Below are positions 40,353-48,965 of a stretch of DNA of 64,000 nt, in pieces. How positions within the stretch are numbered: position 1 is the stretch's first letter; every line of letters starts with the position of its first letter. The notes under the pieces are model-generated. The model made no database searches, was not told the origin of the DNA, and saw nothing but the letters and a program-made list of their open reading frames with translations. The DNA is from Opitutaceae bacterium (GTDB lineage Bacteria > Verrucomicrobiota > Verrucomicrobiia > Opitutales > Opitutaceae). Location: assembly GCA_028280945.1 (NCBI GenBank), contig JANQKV010000031.1, forward strand, positions 1 through 64,000, written 5' to 3'. The translations under genes and the position numbers were made by a program.

Positions 40353-42341
40353 TCACTCTTCCACCGATCCGTCGCCCAAATACAACGCCAGCCGCTGATC
40401 CTGCCGGGCCAGTTGATGCCGTTGCCGGGCCGACTTTCGTGTAGAACACCGTTGCGCCCATCGCATGGTCACCTTCGCCAGCAGCGCTGAACCCGGCACC
40501 CGTGCAACCGCCAGTCCGCGCACCGATCGTCGCCACCAGTCGTAGAGATTCCGCCTCGCCAACTCATCCTCAAGGCTTGCCCAGGACCATGTCTCGCCCG
40601 GGTCACCCTGCCGGGCACAGCGGCCGAACAACTGCCGGTCCACCCGGCGGGATGCATGCATCTCCGTGGCGATCACCACCAGACCGCCAAGCTCCACGAC
40701 TCCGTCGCCCAACTGGATATCCGTCCCGCGCCCCGCCAGATTCGTGGCAATGGTCACACAGCCCGATTGCCCGGCCCCCGCCACCACATCAGCTTCACGC
40801 TCCAACTGCCGCGCATTGAGCACCGCACACGTAATCTCCCGCTCGCCCAACAATTTGGCCAGCGTCTCGCTGGCCGCCACGCTCCGGGTGCCCACCAACA
40901 TGGGCCGACCCGTTTGATGCAACGCCTCGACCCGGGCAACCACTTCGGACCAACGGTCGGACGCCCGGGCAACCACGCGGAGCGCGTGGGCCCGGCGTTG
41001 ATTGGGTCGGTGAGGATCCGCTGCCACAACCGGCAATCCATACACCCGCCAAAATTCTCCCCGCTCCTCGGCCGCAGTGCCACTTACGCCGGCGAGAATC
41101 GGCACCTGACGAAAGAACCGTTGAAAACTGATGCTGGCCATCGTGTCAGCCGGATCGGTCAGCTCCACCCCCTCCGCTGCCTCGACCATTTGATGCAGCC
41201 CCTGACGCCAACTCCGCTGCGCCTGCGGTCGGCCCGTGCTTTCGTCAATGATGACCACCTTGTCACCCTTGATGATGTATTGCTTGTCCCGCTGAAAAAA
41301 CTCGCGCGCCCGCAGCGCCTGCCGCACCAGTTCTTCGCGCCAACGCGGATTCTTCAGCACCGCCGCCTTTGGCCGCCACTCGTTGCGCACTCGGATTCGC
41401 AATTGCTTGCCCAACTCAACATCCTGGTGCGCCGCCTGGGCACGATATTCCCCGGTCGCAATCCCTCGGGCAAATTCAGCTGTTTCCACGTAGGCTTCCG
41501 ACATGTCGGCATTGGGGCGCGGTTGGCTGATGATCAGCGGTGTAACCGCCTCGTCGACGAGAACGTGATCGGCCTCGTCCACCAATACGCAATGCACTCC
41601 GCGCATGACCGTCGCGACATCCGACACCGCCCCGCGCTGCATCCGACCCAAAGCTCGGCGACGCGCCACTGCCCAGGGGCCAAGGGCCAGGCGGTCTCGC
41701 AGCCAATCTGCCAACAACTCCTTGGCTGTCGTGTAACAGATGTCCGCCGCGTAACCTCGCCGTCGATCCGATCCCGGCTGCTCGGCGATCACCCAGCCCG
41801 CCCGCAATCCACCCGCTTCGTAAAATCGATTCAGGGCCTGGGCATCGCGACGAGCGAGGTAGTCATTGGCGGTCACGACATGGCAAGGCCGCCCCTGCCA
41901 ACCTCGCAGCATCGCCGCCAGCGCCAGGGTGAGTGTTTTGCCTTCGCCCGTTGCCATCTCGATCAGCGCGCCATGCCAAAGCCCCACGGCTCCCAACAAC
42001 TGGTTCGGATGGGCGCGCAAACCGGTGTGATGACGCGCCGCCGCCGCCACGATCCCCAAAGCCTTGGCCAGGTGTGCCCCGCTGGGATGAGCAGTGCGCC
42101 GCAGGGTCTGGCGATGCCCGGCCAGGGCGGCGCGCAGCGTGGCTACATCCGACTCCTCCCACCGATCCAGCTCGACCCCAGCCAACGCCGCGATCCGCGC
42201 CCACTCCCGCTTTACCCCCGGCCGACGACGCCAGGCCCCCTGCCAGCCATAGAGCAGCCCTTCCAATCCTCGCCGCAGCTTGCGCGGGGGTGGCATGGTG
42301 GTGCGCGCGGCTTCCCGCGAGGGAGTGATGGTAGACTTCAT
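40353..42341 (-). CDS. Shortened SecA paralogue (accessory SecA-like ATPase)
   Basis: A 662-residue protein with SecA motifs in order: ATGEGKT (Walker A, about 132-138), TANDYLARRDA, LVDEADHVLVDEAVTPLIIS (DEAD where housekeeping SecA usually has DEVD), QYIIKGDKVVIID and GLHQMVEA (preprotein cross-linking domain), SGTAAEERGEF, GRGTDIQLG and QLFGRCARQGDPGE. It stops about 70 residues after the last helicase motif, so the helical wing, the two-helix finger and the zinc-binding tail of SecA (about 900 residues) are missing. The last gene of the giant-protein export locus; I infer it energises that export. ATG at 42341 chosen; 42377 would add twelve residues. Confidence 0.86.
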   Translation of the reverse strand: MKSTITPSREAARTTMPPPRKLRRGLEGLLYGWQGAWRRRPGVKREWARIAALAGVELDRWEESDVATLRAALAGHRQTLRRTAHPSGAHLAKALGIVAAAARHHTGLRAHPNQLLGAVGLWHGALIEMATGEGKTLTLALAAMLRGWQGRPCHVVTANDYLARRDAQALNRFYEAGGLRAGWVIAEQPGSDRRRGYAADICYTTAKELLADWLRDRLALGPWAVARRRALGRMQRGAVSDVATVMRGVHCVLVDEADHVLVDEAVTPLIISQPRPNADMSEAYVETAEFARGIATGEYRAQAAHQDVELGKQLRIRVRNEWRPKAAVLKNPRWREELVRQALRAREFFQRDKQYIIKGDKVVIIDESTGRPQAQRSWRQGLHQMVEAAEGVELTDPADTMASISFQRFFRQVPILAGVSGTAAEERGEFWRVYGLPVVAADPHRPNQRRAHALRVVARASDRWSEVVARVEALHQTGRPMLVGTRSVAASETLAKLLGEREITCAVLNARQLEREADVVAGAGQSGCVTIATNLAGRGTDIQLGDGVVELGGLVVIATEMHASRRVDRQLFGRCARQGDPGETWSWASLEDELARRNLYDWWRRSVRGLAVARVPGSALLAKVTMRWAQRCSTRKSARQRHQLARQDQRLALYLGDGSVEE

Positions 42342-42353
42342 GCTTGCACAAGT

Positions 42354-42422
42354 TGTCGGGCATAAAGCCCGACCCACTTCGGAGCGGACCCGTTTCCTGT
42401 GGGTCGGGCTTTACGCCCGACA
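42354..42422. repeat. REP/BIME-like double palindrome
   Basis: Two 24-base arms (42354-42377 and 42399-42422) are inverted copies with one mismatch. Each arm is itself a hairpin: GTCGGGC-ATAAA-GCCCGAC and GTCGGGC-TTTAC-GCCCGAC, joined by 21 bases. This is the layout of a bacterial interspersed mosaic element made of two REP sequences. It lies between the M50-HlyD and SecA-like genes and could affect mRNA processing or termination there. Confidence 0.8.
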
Positions 42423-42461
42423 TCAAACGGCAACGGGGTTTTCCAGAGGTCAGCCATCGAA

Positions 42462-44606
42462 TCAAATCTGGTAACGCTGCTGGAGCAGTTGTCGGAGCGC
42501 CCGCCAGCTCTGCACGCCCCACGGCGCCGGAGCCAGCTCCAACCGCGCCACCCCTTCGCGCAGGTGCCGGTAGGGGCGCCCGTTTGGCAGGGGCAACCGC
42601 ACCTCATAATAAGGCTCGGTGGTGACCACCCCGGTCTCGTCCTGCACCACCGCCAATTCGCCCCCCGCCAGCCAGCCGAGCGATGCCGACGGTAACGTGG
42701 ACCGGTCCACCGGCACGAGTTCGGGAACGCCGGCTTCGACCGGCGAAACCTCCGATCCCGGCAACCACACCTCCCCCTCGGACAGATCCCCCCGGAACAG
42801 GTCGGCCGCCGCCCGCTGGGCCACCACTGACGAAAAGTAAACCGTGTCGTCGCCGATGACCGAACCCAGCTCGGTTCCCCGGGCAATCCACATGCCCGGG
42901 TAATCCTGCAGGTAGGGGGCGAGGAACTTTCCCGCATGTGGCGCCCTGACGGTGAGTCCGGCAATCCGCTCCTCCAGCTCGGCTCGCTGGGCAGCCAGAA
43001 AATCCCTCCGTGCCCGCAGCGGGGCCAGCTGGGCCGGATTCTGGTCGCGCGCCCAAACCAACCGTGCCGCCACTTCCTCTTCCATCGCCGACAATTGTCG
43101 CAGGGAAACACCAAGCTCCACATTGGTAAGCACCAACAACGGCTGGGCCGTGTCCACCCACGCCCCCGACTCGACCAGAATCTCGCCGATGCGTCCCTCC
43201 GACGTCGCCACCACCGTGGCCGCGTCCACCGCCCGCACCACCCCGGGGGCGCGGAACCGGTTGGGCATCGGCACAAGTAACAGGAAAATCAATACGGCCG
43301 CCAGCGTTCCGAGCGTCACGCCCGCGGCCCGCGATCGGCAGCGGTTGAGTGCAGTCGAGGTGGCGAGATACCGCGCGAACTTCACCAGCGGCACCACGCC
43401 CCAAGTGATGATGGCAAAGATCGCAATCAACATGCCCACCGCAAACAACTGACCGGCGACGAACAGCACGATCACCGTCATCAGGAACAGCCGATAGGCC
43501 AGCGCCGCGATCCCGTAGGCGCCCAGCCAAAAGCCCTCGCGCGGGGAGCGTCCCACCGGTTTCGCCTCTCGGCGGCCAAACAGCCACCGCTCGCTCACGG
43601 CCCGCAACTGTTGGTTGGCCCTCGTCCCCATGTTGGGCTGGTCCAGCAGATCGCACAAAATGAAGTAGCTGTCGAAGCGCAGCAAGGGGTTGCCGTTGAA
43701 GGCCAGCGTCGCAATCGAACCGATGATCACGATGTTGTGTGCCAGGGCGTTGACTAAACCCGGTCCGGTATTGGCCCAGACGATCACCGCAATGGCCGCC
43801 ACCGCAAGGTCGCTCATCATGCCCGCCGCGCCCACCAACGTGCGATCACGCCGCCGCCTGAATCCCCATGCCGCGCTTGCATCCACGTAAGGCATGGGGG
43901 TGAAAACGAGCAACATGATGCCCATGACGTGCACCTCGCCGCCACAGCGGCGCACCGCCATGCCGTGCGCCATTTCGTGTCCCAGCTTGAGCAATATCCA
44001 CGCTGCATAGAGCCAGATCAGATTGCCCGGTGCCAGGATGCCCTCCACCTGCGAGAGGAACTCCTCGCTGCGACCCAGACCCTCCGCGAGGCCGGCGATC
44101 AGGAATCCCAGCCAGACGACCAAGCCAAACTTGGAAAAGATCACCCGGCCAAGCCAGGTCAACGCAACCAGGGTCCGTTGCGGATCCCACAGCGGAAAGC
44201 GCATGAACAAAAAATTAAGCCATTGGGAGCTCACCTCCCGGCGGCGGCGGCGTTGCAGCCGTTTGAACAGGGCCGCGCCATCCAAGGGCAGGTCGCCCCG
44301 AAGCAATCCGGCTCCGTGCAACCGTGCGACCAATTGCACCACCTCCTGCTGGCCCGGCGCATCGGCCGGCGACGTTTCCAAGACAAACCGCCAGGCCTCC
44401 TCCACCGTGCGTTCGCCGTTCAACGCGACCAGAAACCGCCAGGCCTCGGCCCGCACGCGAAACCAGTCGTTACGCATCGGATCGCCGATCACCCGCCAGG
44501 ACTCGCCGCGAAACCGCAGACGTTTCACTCGCAGATCCGGTCGCAGCGCCGGCCGCTGTGAGGCGACGAGGTGCCACGATTCGCTAAACAAAACGTCCTC
44601 AGCCAC
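42462..44606 (-). CDS. PqqD-like / M50 metalloprotease / HlyD adaptor fusion membrane protein
   Basis: A 714-residue protein. Residues about 15-105 resemble PqqD (RPALRPDLRV, RVRAEAWRFLVALNGERTVEEA, LHGAGLLRGD), a leader-peptide-binding fold. A multi-helix M50/site-2-protease domain follows with intact zinc motif HEMAH (about 210-214) and NPLLRFDSYF (about 335). Further helices lead to a C-terminal HlyD-like biotinyl-lipoyl and barrel region (about 460-714; SEGRIGEILVESGAWVDTAQPLLVL). GTG at 44606 is chosen because GGAGG lies six bases upstream; an earlier GTG at 44639 has no SD. Central to the proposed export machine: possible signal recognition, processing and envelope bridging in one chain. 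Confidence 0.85.
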   Translation of the reverse strand: MAEDVLFSESWHLVASQRPALRPDLRVKRLRFRGESWRVIGDPMRNDWFRVRAEAWRFLVALNGERTVEEAWRFVLETSPADAPGQQEVVQLVARLHGAGLLRGDLPLDGAALFKRLQRRRRREVSSQWLNFLFMRFPLWDPQRTLVALTWLGRVIFSKFGLVVWLGFLIAGLAEGLGRSEEFLSQVEGILAPGNLIWLYAAWILLKLGHEMAHGMAVRRCGGEVHVMGIMLLVFTPMPYVDASAAWGFRRRRDRTLVGAAGMMSDLAVAAIAVIVWANTGPGLVNALAHNIVIIGSIATLAFNGNPLLRFDSYFILCDLLDQPNMGTRANQQLRAVSERWLFGRREAKPVGRSPREGFWLGAYGIAALAYRLFLMTVIVLFVAGQLFAVGMLIAIFAIITWGVVPLVKFARYLATSTALNRCRSRAAGVTLGTLAAVLIFLLLVPMPNRFRAPGVVRAVDAATVVATSEGRIGEILVESGAWVDTAQPLLVLTNVELGVSLRQLSAMEEEVAARLVWARDQNPAQLAPLRARRDFLAAQRAELEERIAGLTVRAPHAGKFLAPYLQDYPGMWIARGTELGSVIGDDTVYFSSVVAQRAAADLFRGDLSEGEVWLPGSEVSPVEAGVPELVPVDRSTLPSASLGWLAGGELAVVQDETGVVTTEPYYEVRLPLPNGRPYRHLREGVARLELAPAPWGVQSWRALRQLLQQRYQI

Positions 44607-44725
44607 AACGACCTCCTGCGTTGGCAAATCCAAAATCACAAATCACTGAGTCCCAACGGATCAGCGGGAGTGGGTTTAGGATTTGAAGAGTCAGCATGTT
44701 AGGATTTCCGCGCGGCAGCGCGGCG

Positions 44726-46519
44726 TTACCACCAGAGTTTCATGCGCAACCAATCGACAAGGCGATTGGTGAACTGCCACCAGGCGGTGCGTTTGCCCGC
44801 GTCGATTTTGGCCAAGCCAGTCATGCCCGGGCGCATCCACTCCGGGGTTTCGCCCACCAGGCTGGCCCGCGCGGGAAACACTCCGCCCGCTTCCTTGGCA
44901 ACCGCGCTCGGCTCCACCCGATCAACTCGAATCGGAAAGGAGTCCTCCGGCCGGGTGGCGAAAGCCAGTTCGCCACCGGCCCCCTCCTCGACGTCATCCA
45001 CCGCGAACTCGGGCACGTCCAATTCGGCGTAGAGACTGTCCGCCTGAGCCACGCGCAGCAACACATCACCCCGCGCCACCGCCGCGCCAATGCGTTGGCC
45101 CAGTTCGGCATCCTCCACAATGATCCCGTCAAAAGGCGCGCGGGCCGTGGCGTCGGCCAGGTTCTGGCGAACGATCTCCAATTGGGCCGCGGACTGCGCT
45201 CCCTGGGCCTGGGCAATGCGCATCTCCGCCATGCGGTTTTGGCCCCGGGCCTGTTCAGCCTCGGCGCGAAAACGCGCCACGTCCGCCTCCAACGCCGCCA
45301 ATTGCATCTGCCAGGTCGCATCATCCAGGGTGAACAAAACCTGTCCCGCCTGCACCCGGTCGCCCGCCTCGATCGCCGCCGTGGCCAGATATCCGTCAAA
45401 GGGCGCGCCCAGCAATGCCTGCTTGGCCGGACGCACCAGAAACGGTGCTTCCACGCGATACGGTAGGGGAATGGTGAATACAAAAATCAACGCCAGGGTG
45501 GTGAGCACTCCCGCCAGTTTCAGCCAGGGATGCGACAGGTTCCAATGGCGCTGCAGCGCCTCCTCGATCTCCCCCTTCCACCGCGCTCCCCACCAACGGT
45601 CACGCCGCTTCAATTGGGCCATGGGTTCGGCAACCTGGTCGAGCTCCACCCGAAATGTCTGCAGCTCAGCCGACTCGAAGGCCGGCGATTCCCGCTCCAG
45701 CCACACGGCTCCAATCAATCTGCCGCCCTCCCGCAGCGGGATCGTCACCATGTTTTTGGCCCCGGTAAACTCCGCACACTTTTGATGATCATGCGTGACG
45801 GCACGGGAATCAGCATGGGGCCAGACGATCTCATCGTCCTGATCGAGTGCTTCCTCCATGGCCGCCTCGATGCGCTGGGCCGCATCCATCTTGCGGTCAA
45901 AATTCTCGCGATGACTAAGTGCCTTGAGCACCACGTAGCGGCCGTTCAGCCAGCCCAGGGCAACCTGATGACAGGAGTGCCGGGCAGCCAGTTCATTGCA
46001 CAGGGTCAAGGCCGCCTCCATAAACTTGCGGCGTCCCCGCAGGACCGAAAGGAGGTCGAGGGTGTTGGCAAACCCACTCAAGTCATCCCGACTCTGGCGC
46101 AGCATCGTCGCCTGCCGGTAAGCGGCGGGAACATCGGCGGCCAGTCGCAGCCGGGGTAAATCGATCGTAGTGCGCTTTTCCGCCACCGCCACACACCGGC
46201 GGTCTTCCTCACCCAATTCCACCTCCCAGGCTGCCAACGCCAAACCGGCAACCCGGCGTTCCACCACACCTTCAGCGGCAGCGGTTTCAGCCACCGCGAA
46301 AAGATCGGGAGCCTCCATCGGCCACGCACCGCCAACCGCGCCCAGGCTCTGCCATTCCCCGCCTGCCTCCGCCTCGCTGCGGGTCAGGATCGACAACCGC
46401 TCCGTGTCCGCGAGCCGCGCCAAGGTCCGCGTATAGCGACTCCAGAACTCGGTCGGCGCCCCGGCAAACGTCCGCAGCGCCTGCAGCTCATCTATCGGGT
46501 CATCATCGGAACTCCTCAT
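44726..46519 (-). CDS. GAF domain-HlyD membrane-fusion protein
   Basis: A 597-residue protein. About residues 150-310 form a GAF-like cytoplasmic domain (KFMEAALTLCNELAAR, VTIPLREGGRLIGAVWLER). One transmembrane helix (about 355-375; LKLAGVLTTLALIFVF) leads to a HlyD adaptor (about 385-590; APFDGYLATAAIEAGDRVQAGQVLF, a coiled coil, ARAPFDGIIVEDAELGQRI). GAF domains bind small molecules or proteins, so transport may be gated from inside the cell. Start at 46519 lies four bases beyond the upstream stop. The N-terminal 140 residues are unassigned. Next gene downstream is the M50-HlyD fusion. Confidence 0.85.
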   Translation of the reverse strand: MRSSDDDPIDELQALRTFAGAPTEFWSRYTRTLARLADTERLSILTRSEAEAGGEWQSLGAVGGAWPMEAPDLFAVAETAAAEGVVERRVAGLALAAWEVELGEEDRRCVAVAEKRTTIDLPRLRLAADVPAAYRQATMLRQSRDDLSGFANTLDLLSVLRGRRKFMEAALTLCNELAARHSCHQVALGWLNGRYVVLKALSHRENFDRKMDAAQRIEAAMEEALDQDDEIVWPHADSRAVTHDHQKCAEFTGAKNMVTIPLREGGRLIGAVWLERESPAFESAELQTFRVELDQVAEPMAQLKRRDRWWGARWKGEIEEALQRHWNLSHPWLKLAGVLTTLALIFVFTIPLPYRVEAPFLVRPAKQALLGAPFDGYLATAAIEAGDRVQAGQVLFTLDDATWQMQLAALEADVARFRAEAEQARGQNRMAEMRIAQAQGAQSAAQLEIVRQNLADATARAPFDGIIVEDAELGQRIGAAVARGDVLLRVAQADSLYAELDVPEFAVDDVEEGAGGELAFATRPEDSFPIRVDRVEPSAVAKEAGGVFPARASLVGETPEWMRPGMTGLAKIDAGKRTAWWQFTNRLVDWLRMKLWW

Positions 46520-46523
46520 GCTA

Positions 46524-47243
46524 TCATGGCAAATCGACCGTGCCACGATAGCCGGGACGGATGGCATGGTCGGGATTGGCCAACAAGACGCGAATGGTCA
46601 TCAGCCCGCTGGAGGCATCCACCCGGGGGTCGATAAAATCCACCCTGCCCGAGCGTGATCCCGCCGTCCCCAACAACGGGAAATTGACCTCCACTTGGGT
46701 GCCGACCTTCACGTTGCGCGCCTCCTCCGGAGTCACCAAAACCTCCGCGAACACCTGATCGATGTCGACGATCTCAAACACCACGTCCCCCGGCTCGATC
46801 CACTCCCCGGCCTCGGCATCGAGGGCGACAATAAACCCCGAAAGCGGGGCCCGCAGGGTGCGACGGGCCAGTTCGGCTTCCGCGCGGCGTAATTGCATTT
46901 CGGCGATCTCGCGTTCGATCCGCACTTCGATGGCCTCATCCTCGGACACCACGTCCTCAGCGTAGAGCCGCTCGGTGCCCTCGTCATCGAAGCGGCGCTT
47001 TTCCAGGATCTTCGCCAATCGCTCCACCTCAATGCGTTCGGAACTGCTTTCCAGCTGGCCCAGCGTTTGCCCGGAATTCACCCGGGCTCCCTCGCGGACC
47101 TGCAACGACTCCAAAACACCGGGCACGGCCGTGCTGACACTTACCTCCCGAAACGGTTTTACGAGCGCATCCGTGATGGCGGCCGCAAGCGACAGCGGCA
47201 CCACCAGCACGAGGATCGCAACCAGCAAACGAAGCGAACTCAT
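46524..47243 (-). CDS. Short periplasmic adaptor (HlyD/RND membrane-fusion type)
   Basis: A 239-residue adaptor with an N-terminal signal anchor (LRLLVAILVLVVPLSLAAA), a split lipoyl domain (VPGVLESLQVREGARVNSGQTLGQLE and RAPLSGFIVALDAEAGEWIEPGDVVFEI) around a short coiled coil, and a beta-barrel (VFAEVLVTPEEARNVKVGTQVEV). It is shorter than typical RND adaptors (about 350-400), lacking most of the membrane-proximal domain. Start ATG overlaps the TolC-like stop by four bases (47240-47243). It would bridge the inner-membrane parts to the outer-membrane channel. Confidence 0.9.
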   Translation of the reverse strand: MSSLRLLVAILVLVVPLSLAAAITDALVKPFREVSVSTAVPGVLESLQVREGARVNSGQTLGQLESSSERIEVERLAKILEKRRFDDEGTERLYAEDVVSEDEAIEVRIEREIAEMQLRRAEAELARRTLRAPLSGFIVALDAEAGEWIEPGDVVFEIVDIDQVFAEVLVTPEEARNVKVGTQVEVNFPLLGTAGSRSGRVDFIDPRVDASSGLMTIRVLLANPDHAIRPGYRGTVDLP

Positions 47244-48835
47244 TCGCGATCAAACGTCCGGAACACCGAGAATTTGTCGGCCGTCGTTTCGTCGGCCCGA
47301 CGCGCAAAGGTGAAGCCGGTCTTGGGGAACAACTGGCCGCTCGCGGCCCAGACTTCCGCCAGGGTTTTTTCCAAGTCGACTTGGGCGGCCAATTCACGAG
47401 TGCGGGACGAAGAGACTTTGTCCTGGAACAACAGGACGTTGAAACTGGTGGTCTGGCCGGCTTCCAAGCGCTTGTTCTCCGCCTCCAGCGCTTCTTCCGC
47501 CACCCGGCGGGACGTCGCCGCCGTTTCGAGTCGCTCGCTCTGCAAACGCAGCCGACTCACGGCATTGTGGATGTCGAGTTTCAGATTCACCTCGACCTGC
47601 TGAAGCCGGAGTTGAGCCTGGGTTTCGGAACGCTTTGCGGCCCGTGCTTCAGCCCGGGCCGAGCGATTGCCGAGGGGAGCGTTGAAGACAAATCCCGCCC
47701 GCCACGTGGGTTGGTCAGCTTCCCACAGGCGGTCAACACTGTTGCCCCAGCTGTTGGAGAGACCGTTCAGGCCATAGGAAAACTGCAGGTCCAGGGAAGG
47801 CAGCGCACCGTTGCGAGTCTGGCTGCGACGCAGGCCCGCCGTGCTCACCTCCTCCATCGCGAGGAGAAAATCAGGACGACCTTCGCGAGCCTTCGCGATC
47901 AGTGCCGCAGTCGCACCCACATCGTAGTTGTTGGAGAACTGCGCCGAGACCCGGAAATCGGGCAAAGTCATCGCATCGAACGTGGGTGAGATCAGCTTGA
48001 GCAATGACACCTGGCGTTCGCGGAAGAAATCGCGGGCAAGCAACACGGCTTCCTGGGCCTCCGACACCTTCACCTCCGCCTGAGCCACATCAAGGGCGGA
48101 CATACGGCCCGCTTCGTAACGCTTGCGGCTTTCCGCCAACAGCTGCTCGGCGAGTCTCACCGCGTCGTCTTTGACCCGAAGGTTTTCCTGGCCGAAGACG
48201 AGGTCGTAGTAGGCGTTGGTCACTTCGATGACTTTGTTGGTCACCTCCAACTCGCGTTCGTATTCCGAGACGTTGAGTTCGCGACGGGCGATGCGCACTT
48301 CAGCCAGTGCCGCAGTCGGTCCCCGGCCTTGCAGCAACGGTTGGGTCAGCGAAAGACCGGTGAAGGTCACGTATTCCGGCGAAAACAAGGCCGTCGGGCT
48401 GTCGCGATTGATGGAGTTGGTGAGTTCGGAAATATTGGCGGACAACTCGTATTCGAGGCCGGTGAACAACTTGCCACCGATGCCGAAACGTCCCCGGATG
48501 TTTTCCTCATCAAACAGGCTCTGCTGCGGCACGATGCCGCCAGTGCCGACAAACTCGATGGCGTTTTGCTGGCGCTCGGATTCGTCGTAGGCGATTTCCA
48601 GAAAAAGCGAAGGATCAAACTCCGCCTGCGCCCGCACGATGGCGTCCTGGGCAATGAGGGGCGTCTGATCGCGGATCTGAAGATCCAGATTGCTTGCCAA
48701 CGTTTGGCGCACGACCCCGTTTAGATCGAGGGTCTGACCATCAGAAACTAAACTTGCCCCGGCGGGGAGCAACGAGACGATCAACAGGGCCGCACCCCAA
48801 CAGGCACGAAAAAAAGGAAGGCAACGATAATTCAT
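47240..48835 (-). CDS. TolC-family outer-membrane efflux/export protein
   Basis: A 531-residue protein with a signal peptide (FFRACWGAALLIVSLLPAGA) and two OEP repeats of helices and strands (VIEVTNAYYDLVFGQENLRVKDDAVRLAEQLLAESRKRYEAG-type block in the first half; NAVSRLRLQSERLETA and EALEAENKRLEAGQTTSFNVLLFQ in the second). It would form a trimeric outer-membrane channel. ATG at 48835 is chosen to begin the signal peptide. It follows the giant-protein gene after 130 bases that contain an AT-rich, promoter-like stretch. Confidence 0.92.
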   Translation of the reverse strand: MNYRCLPFFRACWGAALLIVSLLPAGASLVSDGQTLDLNGVVRQTLASNLDLQIRDQTPLIAQDAIVRAQAEFDPSLFLEIAYDESERQQNAIEFVGTGGIVPQQSLFDEENIRGRFGIGGKLFTGLEYELSANISELTNSINRDSPTALFSPEYVTFTGLSLTQPLLQGRGPTAALAEVRIARRELNVSEYERELEVTNKVIEVTNAYYDLVFGQENLRVKDDAVRLAEQLLAESRKRYEAGRMSALDVAQAEVKVSEAQEAVLLARDFFRERQVSLLKLISPTFDAMTLPDFRVSAQFSNNYDVGATAALIAKAREGRPDFLLAMEEVSTAGLRRSQTRNGALPSLDLQFSYGLNGLSNSWGNSVDRLWEADQPTWRAGFVFNAPLGNRSARAEARAAKRSETQAQLRLQQVEVNLKLDIHNAVSRLRLQSERLETAATSRRVAEEALEAENKRLEAGQTTSFNVLLFQDKVSSSRTRELAAQVDLEKTLAEVWAASGQLFPKTGFTFARRADETTADKFSVFRTFDRE

Positions 48836-48900
48836 GGTAGTGGGCAGGTATCTTGCAGGGAAGCGACTAAGCCCCGGTGAGGGGGGCGCAGGCACTAGCT

Positions 48901-48950
48901 GAACCAATCATATTAAGTGTTAAGAAACCATTAAGATTTCCTAAATCCTG
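48901..48950 (-). promoter_or_regulatory. AT-rich stretch with repeated TTAA motifs upstream of the TolC gene
   Basis: On the minus strand, TTAATG-GTTTC-TTAACA gives two six-base half-sites with 11-base periodicity, followed by CTTAAT and TAATATG. The direct-repeat spacing resembles binding sites of OmpR/PhoB-family regulators, and the AT content contrasts with the GC-rich surroundings, so a separate promoter for tolC and downstream genes is plausible. No experiment supports this. Confidence 0.4.
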
Positions 48951-48965
48951 CCGCCGGTTTGCGCT

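Noticed and set aside
40353..42341. Housekeeping secA
   Set aside because: The protein is about 240 residues short, lacks the two-helix finger and zinc tail, has DEAD in motif II, and sits in an export locus.
40353..48835. A standard type I secretion or RND efflux operon
   Set aside because: TolC and HlyD-type proteins are present but there is no ABC ATPase and no RND pump gene among them.
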